A DNA stretch of 64,000 bases, taken from contig JAJXRY010000002.1 of the NCBI GenBank assembly GCA_021628825.1, forward strand, positions 372,001 through 436,000, read 5' to 3'. Below, piece by piece: positions 53,823 to 63,302 of this stretch (the stretch's first letter is position 1; each line of letters starts with the position of its first letter). Below the pieces are notes generated by a model. It saw nothing but the letters and a program-made list of their open reading frames with translations. It did no database searches and had not been told where the DNA came from. Origin of the DNA: Lachnospiraceae bacterium (lineage in GTDB: Bacteria > Bacillota > Clostridia > Lachnospirales > Lachnospiraceae). A program made the translations under genes and the position numbers.

Positions 53823-54240
53823 TTAGTTTGCGGTGTATTCACTCTCTGCAAGAATTTCACCGTTGTAGAGGTAACGGACAACAACCTTGCTGTTATCAAT
53901 CTTGAGTTCCTCATTTAAGTCAGAAGCGATTCCTTCAAAGGTAGAAGCATAGGATTCCAGTCCGGAAACAAGCTGATCCGTTACTGTGTCAAGCTCGGAA
54001 TCATTGAAAATGTTTTTCCTCAAAGGTGTATTCGTAAATTAAGGTGTTGCCTTCTGCAAGAAGTTCGATGGACATTCCGGTGCCTTCGACACTGTCCTTA
54101 GCATCCTGAATTATTTCCTGCATTTCATCGGTCTGGAAATATTCTTCCAGAGTAGCATCCTTGCTTCCACCACATGCGGTCATAGCCAGCATCAGAGCCA
54201 TAACAAGGGCCATTGAAATTGTTCTTAAAGTCTTCTTCAT
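53823..54240 (-). CDS. DUF4854-type lipoprotein
   Basis: About 138 residues. Lipoprotein signal ending in MTACGG; then TLEEYFQTDEMQEIIQDAKDSVEGTGMSIELLAEGNTLIYEYTF, as in DUF4854 proteins, and a C-terminal ESYASTFEGIASDLN. One A5 near 54014 must be A4. Function unknown; abundant surface lipoprotein in related bacteria. Confidence 0.75.
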
Positions 54241-54490
54241 GATTTTCTCCTCATAAGGGAAAGCAGGTTCTCTGCTTTCATGTTTATTTGTTATACAAAT
54301 CCTAAGCTTATAGGTAAAAATAAGGTTCTGTCAAGATAAAAGGATAAAGAGTTGTTAATAGTAACAAGATGTAGTACTAAAATCCTATATATGTGTAGTG
54401 TATTTTTACACAAAAAAATAATTCCAAAATTAATCATTTTATGATAAAATATACCAATAAATATTGTAACGAAAGGTAGTGTGTAAGAGT
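54241..54490. other. intergenic region between lipoprotein and chemoreceptor genes
   Basis: AT-rich and divergent. GAAAGCAG-N5-CTGCTTTC (54259-54279) is a perfect hairpin in the lipoprotein leader. No further gene is seen. Confidence 0.5.
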
Positions 54491-56249
54491 ATGGCTAAAG
54501 TACAAAATGAAGCAAAAAGCAGCCGCAAAGGAGAAAGGTAGCATCTCGAATGACAAGGTAGGATTTTTTTCAGTCTATGAGATTCCAGTTACTTCTGTTT
54601 TTTTAGTTATTGCACTGGTAGCTATGACAATAGTGAGTTTTATGTCACTTGTACCGGGATTCCGGAGGATTTTAATTTCTAACACAGAGAATTATTTAAC
54701 AGACAGTGCAGTTTTAACGGGACACGGTCTTGACCGCGAACTGGTACTCAGTACATGGGATGAAGTTATGGATATAGACGCACTTACAAAGGTAGTGGGA
54801 AATGTCAGTGTGAAGGGATTGGACTCCAGTTATTGTTACCTTGTATCAGCAGATGGAACAATGCTTTATCATCCAACAGCAGATAAGATAGGACAGCCGG
54901 TAGAGAATGAAGCAGTGAAATCATTAATTGCCGGATTGGAGAAGGGTCAACATCCGGATCCTGCAGTTATTAAATATGATTTTCATGGCACCATGAAGCA
55001 TGCAGCATATTATATTGGAGAAAATTCAGATTTTATTGTAATTGTGTCAGCAGATGAAGAGGAGTTCCTTGCAGGGGTAAACAGCTTTGCAAAACAGGAC
55101 ATTATTTACAGTGTCATTACTTTATTAGTATTTATGGTAATTGGATTCGTAATGATTACATGGTTTATTAATCCGATTGTCCGTTTATCCAATCGTGTAC
55201 ATAATCTTGCCGACATGGATTTCCGTGCAGACAATAAGCTGGCATTGCTTGGTAAACGCCGTGATGAGACAGGCTCTATGGCACGGGCTTTAACTCATAT
55301 GAGACAGGAAATGGTAGAGGTTGTAAAGGGTATTACAGCACAGAGCAAAGAATTATTTGATGCATCCAGCAGTATGAGTGAATCCGCAGCACATATCACG
55401 GCATCCGTAAATGATGTGGAAAAAGCAATTTCCGAAATTGCACAGGGAGCCACTTCCCAGGCGCAGGAAACCCAGACAGCAACTGAGAATGTTATCCTGA
55501 TGGGTAACATGATCGAAGAAACCAATACGGAGATCGAGGAATTACGTAACAGTGCAAGAGGAATGAGGTCTTCTGCAGAGAAAGCACTGGACATTTTCAA
55601 ACAGCTTAATGAAGTAAATAATCAGACCAAAGCTGCAATTGGTACCATTTATGAACAGACGAACACCACGAATGCTTCGGCATTGAAGATTAAGGAAGCA
55701 ACCGATATCATTACCGATATTGCAGAGGAAACAAACCTCCTGTCCTTAAACGCTTCGATTGAAGCAGCACGTGCCGGAGAGCAGGGGCGAGGCTTTGCTG
55801 TTGTGGCATCCCAGATCCAGAAGCTGGCAGAGCAGTCCAATGAATCGGCAAGACAGATTGGTGATATTATCAATCAGTTGATGGCAGATTCCGAGAAGTC
55901 CGTAGACACTATGAAGGATGTTAAAGTGGTTATTGATAAACAGGATGAATATGTGGCCAATACAGAGGAATCCTTCCATGAAGTGAATGATGGTATTCAG
56001 AAATCTATTGATGGAATCCGTACGATTGCGGATAGGACGGAACAGCTCGATCAGGCAAGAGTGAAGGTTGTCGATGTGGTACAGAATCTGACAGCGATTG
56101 CGGAAGAGAATGCGGCGGGTACCGAAGAAACCTCTGCATCTGCGGTAGAGGTGGGTAATACCATGACACAAATGGCAGAGGAAGCAAAGCTCTTAAGTGA
56201 TATTGCGAATAAGATGGAAGAGAATGTAAGGGTATTTGTAGTAGATTAA
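54491..56249 (+). CDS. methyl-accepting chemotaxis protein (Cache sensor)
   Basis: About 585 residues. Helix near 30-55, an extracellular Cache-like domain ([22 protein letters not shown]), second helix near 195-220, HAMP, and a signalling domain with [27 protein letters not shown]. Start at 54491 gives [14 protein letters not shown] after one A5-to-A4 correction near 54513; 54507 is the start in the uncorrected frame. Cache domains bind small molecules such as amino acids or carboxylates. Confidence 0.88.
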
Positions 56250-56270
56250 AGAAAGATCAGATAAAGATAG

Positions 56271-56312
56271 AGAATGCAAGGGAGGCTCCATAAGGGGCCT
56301 CCCTTGCATTCT
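56271..56312 (+). terminator. hairpin terminator after the Cache chemoreceptor
   Basis: Arms AGAATGCAAGGGAGG and CCTCCCTTGCATTCT, perfect 15 bp, 12-base loop. The T tract is weak but present further on. Confidence 0.7.
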
Positions 56313-56320
56313 GAATATCC

Positions 56321-56749
56321 TTATTTCTTTTTCTGAATCACAATGAGCCATGCAATTAAGATAATGAGTGCACCAAGACTCATATTAGAGCAGGCGATTC
56401 CGTTAAAGAAAGCACTGGTTCCGAGTTTTCCGAAGGCATTGATCAGGATTTTTAAATGTCAGAGGATTCAGAATCCACATCCAGCCGGGAAGCAGGGTTT
56501 TTCTTTTTGGCAATGATGATAATAAAAGTTATAATATTCATAAAATAAAAAGACAAAAGAAAAACCATAAAACAGGGAACGAGATATCCGGCTTGTTCAT
56601 TTAAAAAGAACGGAGAGGATATTTTCCTCAGTTGTTCCGGTTTCCAATGCTTTCTTCATTCCGGTTACTAAATAGCAGCAGATAATATGGATTGCACGGC
56701 CAAGTGCCACATAGCTGTAAACAGAAGCCCGGTACAGTCTGGCAAGCAT
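56321..56749 (-). CDS. small multi-pass membrane protein, DUF6796-like
   Basis: About 140 residues after repairing T5 near 56605, and runs near 56500 and 56450. Four helices; the C-terminal TLLPGWMWILNPLTFKILINAFG and GTSAFFNGIACSNMSLGAL resembles the DUF6796 family, though family members are longer, so this may be a shortened copy. Start at 56749 is backed by AAAAGGG. Upstream there is TTGTTT-N16-TAAAAT on the minus strand and a GTTAG-N6-CTAAC operator like the one before the tetR gene at 2632. Confidence 0.45.
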
Positions 56750-56776
56750 GCTGCCCTTTTCCATATAGGAGAGTTG

Positions 56777-56792
56777 GTTAGCTTGTACTAAC
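56777..56792. promoter_or_regulatory. putative TetR operator, second copy
   Basis: GTTAG CTTGTA CTAAC, same arms and spacing as 2690-2705, lying between the -10 box and the start codon of the small membrane-protein gene. Confidence 0.5.
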
Positions 56793-56891
56793 TACAATAT
56801 TTTAGCATAATTGTGGGAAAAAACAATAAAAATATGGGTTGTATCATAAAAAGAAACACAGCCAATTGGTGAGTAAGTAGCCGAGCCATTC

Positions 56892-56990
56892 ATAGCCCTG
56901 CGGGCTATTTCATGATGGGCTGTCGCCCAATAAGCCAAAAATAAAAAACAGCTGAAAATGCACAAGTGCCTTTCAACTGTTTTTATTTTT
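56892..56990 (-). terminator. cluster of hairpins ending the rubrerythrin transcript
   Basis: Two short GC-rich hairpins (ATAGCCC-N3-GGGCTAT at 56892-56908 and TGGGC-N4-GCCCA at 56916-56929) lie beyond a long A/T-armed stem (about 56937-56957 with 56970-56990) that reads as a minus-strand terminator 20 bases after the rubrerythrin stop. Confidence 0.65.
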
Positions 56991-57009
56991 ACCTTGCTCG
57001 GCTTGTAGC

Positions 57010-57549
57010 TTAACCAAAGTATCTCTTGAGCAGACCTTCGAATGCCTTGCCATGTCTAGCCTCATCACGAGCCATTTCATGGACGGTATCATGGATTGCA
57101 TCGAGGTTTGCAGCCTTTGCACGCTTTGCAAGGTCAAACTTGCCAGCGGTAGCGCCGTTTTCTGCCTCAACTCTCATCTCGAGGTTCTTCTTGGTAGAAT
57201 CGGTAACAACTTCACCTAAAAGCTCAGCGAATTTTGCAGCATGTTCTGCTTCTTCCCATGCAGCCTTTTCCCAGTAAAGTCCGATTTCCGGATAACCTTC
57301 TCTGTGAGCAACTCTTGCCATAGCCAGGTACATACCAACTTCGGTACATTCTCCGTTAAAGTTAGCTCTGAGGTCTTCTAAGATATCCTCACTGACACCC
57401 TGTGCAACGCCTACAACATGCTCTGCAGCCCATACCTTTTCTTCGGACTGTGCAGTGAACTTCTCTGCGGGAGCTCCACAAACAGGGCACTTCTCTGGTG
57501 CTTCATCTCCTTCATGAACATAACCACAAACCTGACATACATACTTCAT
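57010..57549 (-). CDS. rbr: reverse rubrerythrin (NADH peroxidase)
   Basis: 179 residues, intact. The rubredoxin domain is at the N-terminus (CQVCGY at 5-10, CPVCGAP at 21-27) and the diiron four-helix domain follows ([38 protein letters not shown]), the reverse of classical rubrerythrin. It reduces hydrogen peroxide in the cytoplasm of anaerobes. It lies 58 bases after perR in the same direction and is probably co-transcribed and PerR-controlled. Confidence 0.92.
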   Translation of the reverse strand: MKYVCQVCGYVHEGDEAPEKCPVCGAPAEKFTAQSEEKVWAAEHVVGVAQGVSEDILEDLRANFNGECTEVGMYLAMARVAHREGYPEIGLYWEKAAWEEAEHAAKFAELLGEVVTDSTKKNLEMRVEAENGATAGKFDLAKRAKAANLDAIHDTVHEMARDEARHGKAFEGLLKRYFG

Positions 57550-57585
57550 ACTCTTAATCTCCTTTTCTTTCTTAATGTTTACTCT

Positions 57586-57602
57586 TGTAACAATCTGTTA
57601 CA
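57586..57602. promoter_or_regulatory. inverted repeat TGTAAC-N5-GTTACA between perR and rbr
   Basis: Perfect 6-base arms with a 5-base spacer in the 58-base gap. It could be a second operator or a small processing hairpin. Confidence 0.35.
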
Positions 57603-57607
57603 TAAAA

Positions 57608-58006
57608 TCAATGTTTAACCTCTTGGTTCCGGGCACAGTTTCCACATATTCCATAAAAATAAGTGGTGTGTCCCTGAACAATGCCATCAAAATTCTTAGC
57701 CGCTGCTTCATTGATATAATCAATGTTCTCCATCTGGAGATCGATGACACTTCCACATTCCTTACACACGAAATGATTGTGTGGCGAAGTATCGGCATCA
57801 AAATGATCTGTTCCGTCACCAACCCGCAACCGGAGAATTTCTCCAAGGTCCGATAACAATGTAAGATTGCGATACACTGTACCGAGGCTGATATTGGGAA
57901 GCTGCTCACGAACATTCATGTAAACAACGTCTGCAGTTGGATGGTCTTTTCTTGTAGCAAGGAACTCTAAAATGGAATCCCTCTGCTTGCTGTGTTTTAA
58001 TTGCAT
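57608..58006 (-). CDS. perR: PerR/Fur-family peroxide-responsive repressor
   Basis: 132 residues, intact. Winged helix near 15-80 (TADVVYMNVREQLPNISLGTVYRNL), regulatory metal ligands in HFDADTSPHNHF, and the structural zinc cysteines CKEC and CGNC. PerR senses peroxide by metal-catalysed histidine oxidation. A perfect Per-box-like palindrome sits 20 bases upstream, and a peroxide-reducing enzyme follows. Confidence 0.9.
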   Translation of the reverse strand: MQLKHSKQRDSILEFLATRKDHPTADVVYMNVREQLPNISLGTVYRNLTLLSDLGEILRLRVGDGTDHFDADTSPHNHFVCKECGSVIDLQMENIDYINEAAAKNFDGIVQGHTTYFYGICGNCARNQEVKH

Positions 58007-58026
58007 CCGTTACCTCATTTCTAAAT

Positions 58027-58041
58027 CAGTAATGATTACTG
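58027..58041. promoter_or_regulatory. Per box-like palindrome CAGTAAT-G-ATTACTG
   Basis: Perfect 7-1-7 inverted repeat, the geometry of Fur/PerR boxes (consensus TTATAAT-N-ATTATAA), directly upstream of perR. Autoregulation is inferred. Confidence 0.75.
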
Positions 58042-58154
58042 TTTTTTTATTATAAACAAAAAAATTGAGATTTGTCAACAGAGTTTATAAAGTTTTTATA
58101 GATTTGATGAAATCTTTAGTAACCGTCCCTCTTTTCCTATGGTATACTAGACCT

Positions 58155-59636
58155 ATGAAACTGAAGACACGTTTGATTATTACATTTTTAACAATTGTAT
58201 TATTACCGGCATTCTTAACGATTACCGCATTCATTTTTTTATCGGAGGATATCTGACCAGAAGTCAGCAGGAGCTTGGATTCCGGAACAGTGACTACAGT
58301 GTTATGATTGATCCGGCGCAGGCTTCCCGGCATATTTCGGATGAGGTTTTCCTGGAGGCGCAGGAGTTGTTAAGCGAAGATCCAGACGCACTGGAGAATC
58401 CGGAGGTACTGGCAGCCCTCAACGAAGAGGTGACGAATCGTTCTTCCTATATTCTGGTCCGTAAGAATGATGAGATTCTTTATGCAGGAAATGAACAGGC
58501 GGCAAGCATTATTTTTGACAGTCTCCCGGATTTCAGCGCAGAGAATATTACGCGGGATATGAGCCATAGCGTTTACTATGATAATATGAACAAACTGGTC
58601 CGGCAGAAGGATTTTTATTTTCCGGATGGAAGTGAAGGAAGCCTTTTCGTCATTACGAGAAGCAATACCAGTTTTTCCAAAATACTGCTGATTGATATGG
58701 CGGTAGCCATTATGATTATTCTGATTATTACGAGCTGGTTCTTAACCAAATGGATTGGAAGAGGCGTGTTCACTCCGGTAAATCAGTTAAATATTGCCAT
58801 GCAGAATATTGCAGAGGGCAACCTGGAATATCATCTTCCGGAAAATATGGAAGGTGAAATCGGAGAGCTGTATCGTAATTATGAAGATATGCGGCTTCGT
58901 CTGAAGGAGTCTACGGATGAGAAGATTCTTGCCGAGAAGCAGAACCGGGAACTGGTCAGCAACATTTCCCATGACCTCAAAAACACCGATTACCGCAATT
59001 AAAGGCTATGTAGAAGGCATCATGGATGGGGTTGCGGATACACCCGAGAAGATGGATAAATATATCCGTACCATTTATAATAAGGCGAACGATATGGACC
59101 GGCTGATCAATGAGCTTACCGTATATTCGGGAATTGACAGCAACCGCATTCCTTATCATTTTCACCGGATCAATGTGGCAGAATACTTCGGAGACTGTGT
59201 GGAGGAGGTCGGACTGGATCTCGAGTCCAAGAATGTGGAACTGGAGTATTCCAATCTGGTAACGCAGGACACCATGATTATTGCGGATCCGGAGCAGATG
59301 AAGAGGGTCATTAATAACATCATCAGCAACAGTCTGAAATACATGGACAAGCCGAAGGGCCAAATTGATATCCGGCTTTTGGATGAAGTGGATTCTGTGC
59401 GGATTGAGATTGAAGATAATGGAAAAGGAATTGCAGCGAAGGACCTGCCATTGATCTTCGAACGGTTTTACCGGACGGATGCATCCCGGAATTCTGCACA
59501 GGGTGGCAGTGGAATCGGACTCAGTATCGTGAAGAAGATTATTGAAGACCACGGTGGATATATCTGGGCAACCAGTAAAGAGGGTGAAGGAACCTGCATG
59601 CATTTCGTGATCCGTAAGTATCAGGGACAAGGATAA
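58155..59636 (+). CDS. sensor histidine kinase with HAMP domain
   Basis: About 492 residues. Two helices flank an extracellular sensor of about 150 residues; HAMP (TPVNQLNIAMQNIAEGNLEYHL); HisKA NISHDLKTPITAI with the phospho-His; N box NNIISNSLKY; DNGKGI; FERFYR; GSGIGLSIVKKI. Breaks: T7 near 58233 (needs T5) and A5 near 58979 (needs A4). Start at 58155 has no clear Shine-Dalgarno; an extended -10 TGGTATACT ends 7 bases before the ATG. Partner regulator follows 71 bases later. Confidence 0.88.
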
Positions 59637-59707
59637 GTATTAAGACAGGGTTAGAATAGAGAAAGATTCGAAAGGAGAATGTACCGGACGGTACAGATTT
59701 AGAAACA

Positions 59708-60397
59708 ATGAGTAAAATATTAATTATTGAAGATGAAGAAGCGATTGCAGACCTTGAAAAGGATTACCTCGAGCTTAGCGGCTTTGAGGTGAAGATCTGT
59801 AATACCGGGGACGAAGGATTGCAGACCGCACTCCGTGAAGAGTTTGATCTGATTGTGTTAGACCTCATGCTTCCGGGGCTGGACGGATTCGAAGTATGTA
59901 AGAAGGTTCGTGAAGAGAAGAACATTCCGATTATTATGGTTTCAGCGAAGAAAGAGGACATTGACAAGATCCGCGGATTAGGCATGGGAGCTGATGACTA
60001 TATGACGAAGCCGTTTAGTCCGAGTGAGCTTGTTGCCAGAGTGAAAGCCCATCTGGCACGTTACGATCGTCTCGTTGGTTCTTCCAATAAGAATAATGAT
60101 GTGATTGAAATCCGTGGTATCCGGATCGACAAGACCGCAAGACGTGTTATGGTCGATGGAGAGGAAAAAGCGTTTACCGGTAAAGAATTTGATCTGCTGA
60201 CCTTCCTTGCCGAGCATCCGAATCATGTATATACCAAGGAAGAACTGTTCCGTGAGATCTGGGATATGGATTCCATTGGTGATATTGCCACCGTTACCGT
60301 TCATATTAAGAAGATCCGTGAGAAAATCGAGTTTGATTCCGCAAAACCCCAGTATATAGAAACGATTTGGGGTGTAGGATATAGATTTAAGGTATAG
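59708..60397 (+). CDS. OmpR-family response regulator
   Basis: 229 residues, intact. Receiver with IIEDEE, phospho-acceptor in IVLDLMLPG, SAKKEDID and TKPFSP; winged helix ending in TVTVHIKKIREKI and WGVGYRFKV. Partner of the preceding kinase. The last coding bases begin a duplicated segment that repeats 100 bases downstream. Confidence 0.93.
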   Translation: MSKILIIEDEEAIADLEKDYLELSGFEVKICNTGDEGLQTALREEFDLIVLDLMLPGLDGFEVCKKVREEKNIPIIMVSAKKEDIDKIRGLGMGADDYMTKPFSPSELVARVKAHLARYDRLVGSSNKNNDVIEIRGIRIDKTARRVMVDGEEKAFTGKEFDLLTFLAEHPNHVYTKEELFREIWDMDSIGDIATVTVHIKKIREKIEFDSAKPQYIETIWGVGYRFKV

Positions 60398-60548
60398 GAA
60401 ACAGCTCCCCAAATCGTTTGTAGATGCGCAGCTACGCGCGCCCATATCGCTAATGCGATATGTCATTTGGGGTGTAGGGTATCGTTTCAAAGTGTAGAAA
60501 ACAGCCCCCCAAATCGTTTCATGGATGCGCAGCTACGCACGCCTATAT
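60366..60548 (+). repeat. 100-bp-period imperfect duplication at the response-regulator 3' end
   Basis: Copy A (60366-60446) and copy B (60466-60548) share TTTGGGGTGTAGG, the codons for WGVGYRFKV plus stop, CCCCAAATCGTTT and GATGCGCAGCTACGC. Coding parts differ at third positions, so copy B is not a simple copying error. CGATTTGGGG and CCCCAAATCG form a long-range inverted repeat in copy A; ATATCGC-N4-GCGATAT lies between copies. Confidence 0.7.
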
Positions 60549-60604
60549 TCAGTACAATTCAAAATGAGATGTGACGCATTTAAAAAGAGTAAGGAGAGGG
60601 AAAT

Positions 60605-61159
60605 ATGAGTAAGGTAGATGGCGTTTCACTGTTGGAGAGTATTTATCCCCATTTTTTGAAAGAGAAAATATTAAGAATCTTCCGGATGAATGGATTTGCG
60701 ATGAAATGGTTTTATTCTTAGATGAATTTGAACCGGATATATATCATAAGAAACTGGACGAGCATATTTCCTTTGGCTGTTTTGAAGGAGATTTGGCAGA
60801 TTTAAAGAAAGAAGTTGCAAAGGTAGTTGAATATTGGGCTGATTTCTATAATGGAAAGCACAGAGCCTATTGCGGATATGTAGATGGAAAGATAGCAAGC
60901 TTTTTGCCTGATTGAAGATATGGGAGAACATGTCATCAATGGTTGTAAAATCAAGGTTGGAGGTCCGGGATGTGTTGGTACTCTTCCTGAATACCGGAAT
61001 AAAGGAATTGGGATGACTATGGTTAAAAAAGTAACCCAGATCTTAAAAAATGAGGGATATGACTGTAGCTATATTCATTTCACAGGTGTTCCGTCGTGGT
61101 ATGAAAAAATTGGTTATAAATCATCCGTTAAATGGAACAAGAACGGAGTTATTTATTGA
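60605..61159 (+). CDS. GNAT family N-acetyltransferase
   Basis: About 184 residues after repair (T6 near 60653 and T5 near 60901). C-terminal GNAT core: GGPGCVGTLPEYRNKGIGMTMVKKV, the acetyl-CoA loop, then IHFTGVPSWYEKIGYK. AAGGAG precedes the ATG. Acceptor unknown. Confidence 0.78.
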
Positions 61160-61280
61160 TGAAATAGGTATTAATATATGTCAGAACACCTGAATGTGAA
61201 CAATACATGTCGATGTTGAGATATGGTCAGTATGGACAAGTTGGTGCAGATGGGGTATGGAGAAATAAAGAAAAAAAGAC

Positions 61281-61310
61281 ATAAAAAAACCGACGATAAA
61301 AAAACCGACG
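61281..61310 (+). repeat. 15-bp tandem duplication
   Basis: ATAAAAAAACCGACG occurs twice in direct succession in the short intergenic stretch before the pseudouridine synthase gene. Confidence 0.7.
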
Positions 61311-61341
61311 ATATAAATTAGGAGCAGGTTAACAGATTAAT

Positions 61342-62109
61342 ATGAAGAACATTTTATATGAAGATAACGACATTCTGGTTGCCTATAAACCGGCGGGAAT
61401 TGCAACACAGACTTCCCGGATCGGGCAGCAGGACATGGTTAGTGAACTGAAGAATTATCTGGTGAAAGCACAGAAAGAGGAAATGGCGGGAAAGAATGGG
61501 AAGGATGCAGTGAAAAAAAGCAGACTTTTTCAGGAGCCGTATCTTGGATTGGTTCACCGCTTGGATCAGCCGGTCTCTGGAGTTCTGGTATTTGCCAAGA
61601 ATAAAAAGACAGCAGCGGACTTAAGTAATCAGGTAACGAACGGAACCATGAAGAAATTTTTATTATGCATTGATTTATGGGACTCCGATTCGTGAACGGG
61701 ACACTCTCGAGGATTATTTATATAAAGACGGCCGTGAAAACCTGTCCCTTATTGTAAATGCAACCTTTCCGGATGCCAAGAAAGCGATTCTGAATTACCG
61801 TCACTGTTCTACCTTAATGGTATTGGAAGAGGGAGAAGAGGTTTCCCTTATGGAGATTGAGCTTCTGACAGGACGCCATCACCAGATTCGTGCCCAGATG
61901 TCAAATGCAGGAATGCCTCTGCTTGGCGACAGAAAATACGGTTCTGACCGGTCGAAGGAATTGAGCCGTGATATTGGTTGTAAAAAAATGTTGCATTATG
62001 TGCCTATAAGCTTAGCTTTAAGCATCCGGTTACCCATAAGGAAATGGTCTTTGAGAAGGAACCGGAAGAGGAGCTGTTTGATCCCTTTTTAAATGAAGGA
62101 ATTCTGTAA
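61342..62109 (+). CDS. RluA-family pseudouridine synthase
   Basis: About 254 residues. Catalytic Asp in LVHRLDQPVSGVLVFAK; GRHHQIRAQMSNAGMPLLGDRKYG further on. Converts uridine to pseudouridine in rRNA or tRNA. Breaks: T5 near 61660 (needs T4) and A7 near 61983 (needs A5). The corrected stop TAA at 62107-62109 lies within a repeat unit. Confidence 0.88.
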
Positions 62110-62131
62110 CTGTGAAGGTACTGAACAGTTA
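62106..62131. repeat. inverted-repeat unit containing the pseudouridine synthase stop codon
   Basis: GTAACTGT-GAAGGTACTGA-ACAGTTA; matches 38443-38468 closely. Confidence 0.55.
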
Positions 62132-62231
62132 TGGAATTCTTTAATACTGCATAGAATATCAAGCATTCACCCATACTATCCCTATGATTATAACTCAGTC
62201 GATGCACAAGACTTGCATCATTTCGGAAAGT

Positions 62232-63302
62232 ATGGGTATTTTTATGCAGCAGTTCTTTCATCAGAAAACGACACAATTCTTCCTTACGGTTTTAGTCACA
62301 TACCTTTTTATGAAATATCTCAGTCCGTTTGTTACACCTTTTTTGGTAGCCTTTCTGATTGTCTGGGCGATGAACCCCTATATTGAGCGTGTCCATCAAA
62401 AAAAACTCGATTTAGGAAATCCTTTGTGGCGGGGCTTCTGCTTACCATCTGGATTATTCTTTTTTTATCTGGATTTTTATGGATTTTTCAGCTATGTTGT
62501 GATGAATGGCAGGGGGCGATCTCTGGAGCCGGATTCCGGCTTATTTTTCCAACTGGGAAACAGCGCTTTCCTGTTGCTGTGACAATCTGGAAAAGCTGTT
62601 TGGGCTCAATGGACAGAAGCTGCAGGGCTTTGTGATCCAGCAGATTGCGGTTTTTACAGATAACTTCCAGACCAATATTATGCCTATGGTTATGGGAAAG
62701 TCAGTTACCTATATGAAAGGAATTGTTTCCTGCTTTGCGTTTCTGGCAGTTGTTTTTATTGCGGTAATGCTGCTGGTTAAAGACTACGCAGAGATTGCCC
62801 GGAAGTTTGAAACACTGGAGTTTCAGGGGATCCGGGAAGTGTTCCGGAAGGTAGTGGTTTATCTGAAAACATTTCTCCGGGCACAATTCATTATTCTGCT
62901 GATCATCAGCGTCTTATGTGCAGTTACCTTAAGTCTTATTGGTATGACCGGGGCGGTCTTCTATGGATTCCTGACGGGATTTATGGACATGCTGCCCTTT
63001 ATCGGAACGGGAATTATGCTGCTTCCTCTCGGAGCCATTTACTTTTTTACCGGAGAATACTGGAAAGCCATTGTCTGTATTGGGTTGTATGCGCTGTGCG
63101 CACTGATCCGGGAAATGCTTGAACCACGGCTGATTGGTGATAAGGTTGGAATCTGGCCGATTGGGATTTTTGGTTTTCCGTATTTGCGGGAGTCCATCTG
63201 TTTGGTGTTGCAGGAGTAATTAAAGGGCCTCTTTCCCTGGTAATTATTTGTGAAACTCTGAAATTTTTGTGGTATACTGGGAATTATGAAAAAGACAGCT
63301 AA
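62232..63302 (+). CDS. AI-2E/YtvI-like family permease
   Basis: About 350 residues, eight or so helices. Typical motifs: KYLSPFVTPFLVAFLIVWAMNPYIE, VMLLVKDYAEI, GFMDMLPFIGTGI and EPRLIGDKVGI. Relatives include B. subtilis YtvI (sporulation) and exporters of many kinds. Breaks near 62400, 62440, 62490, 62570 and 63172; the repaired end reads on to 63302 and overlaps the next gene. Start uncertain: 62202, 62232 or 62244. Confidence 0.75.

Noticed and set aside
63266..63288. Independent leaderless promoter for the O-antigen-ligase-like gene
   Set aside because: The TATACT lies inside the corrected coding end of the previous gene and GGGA may serve as ribosome binding site, so operon transcription is as likely.
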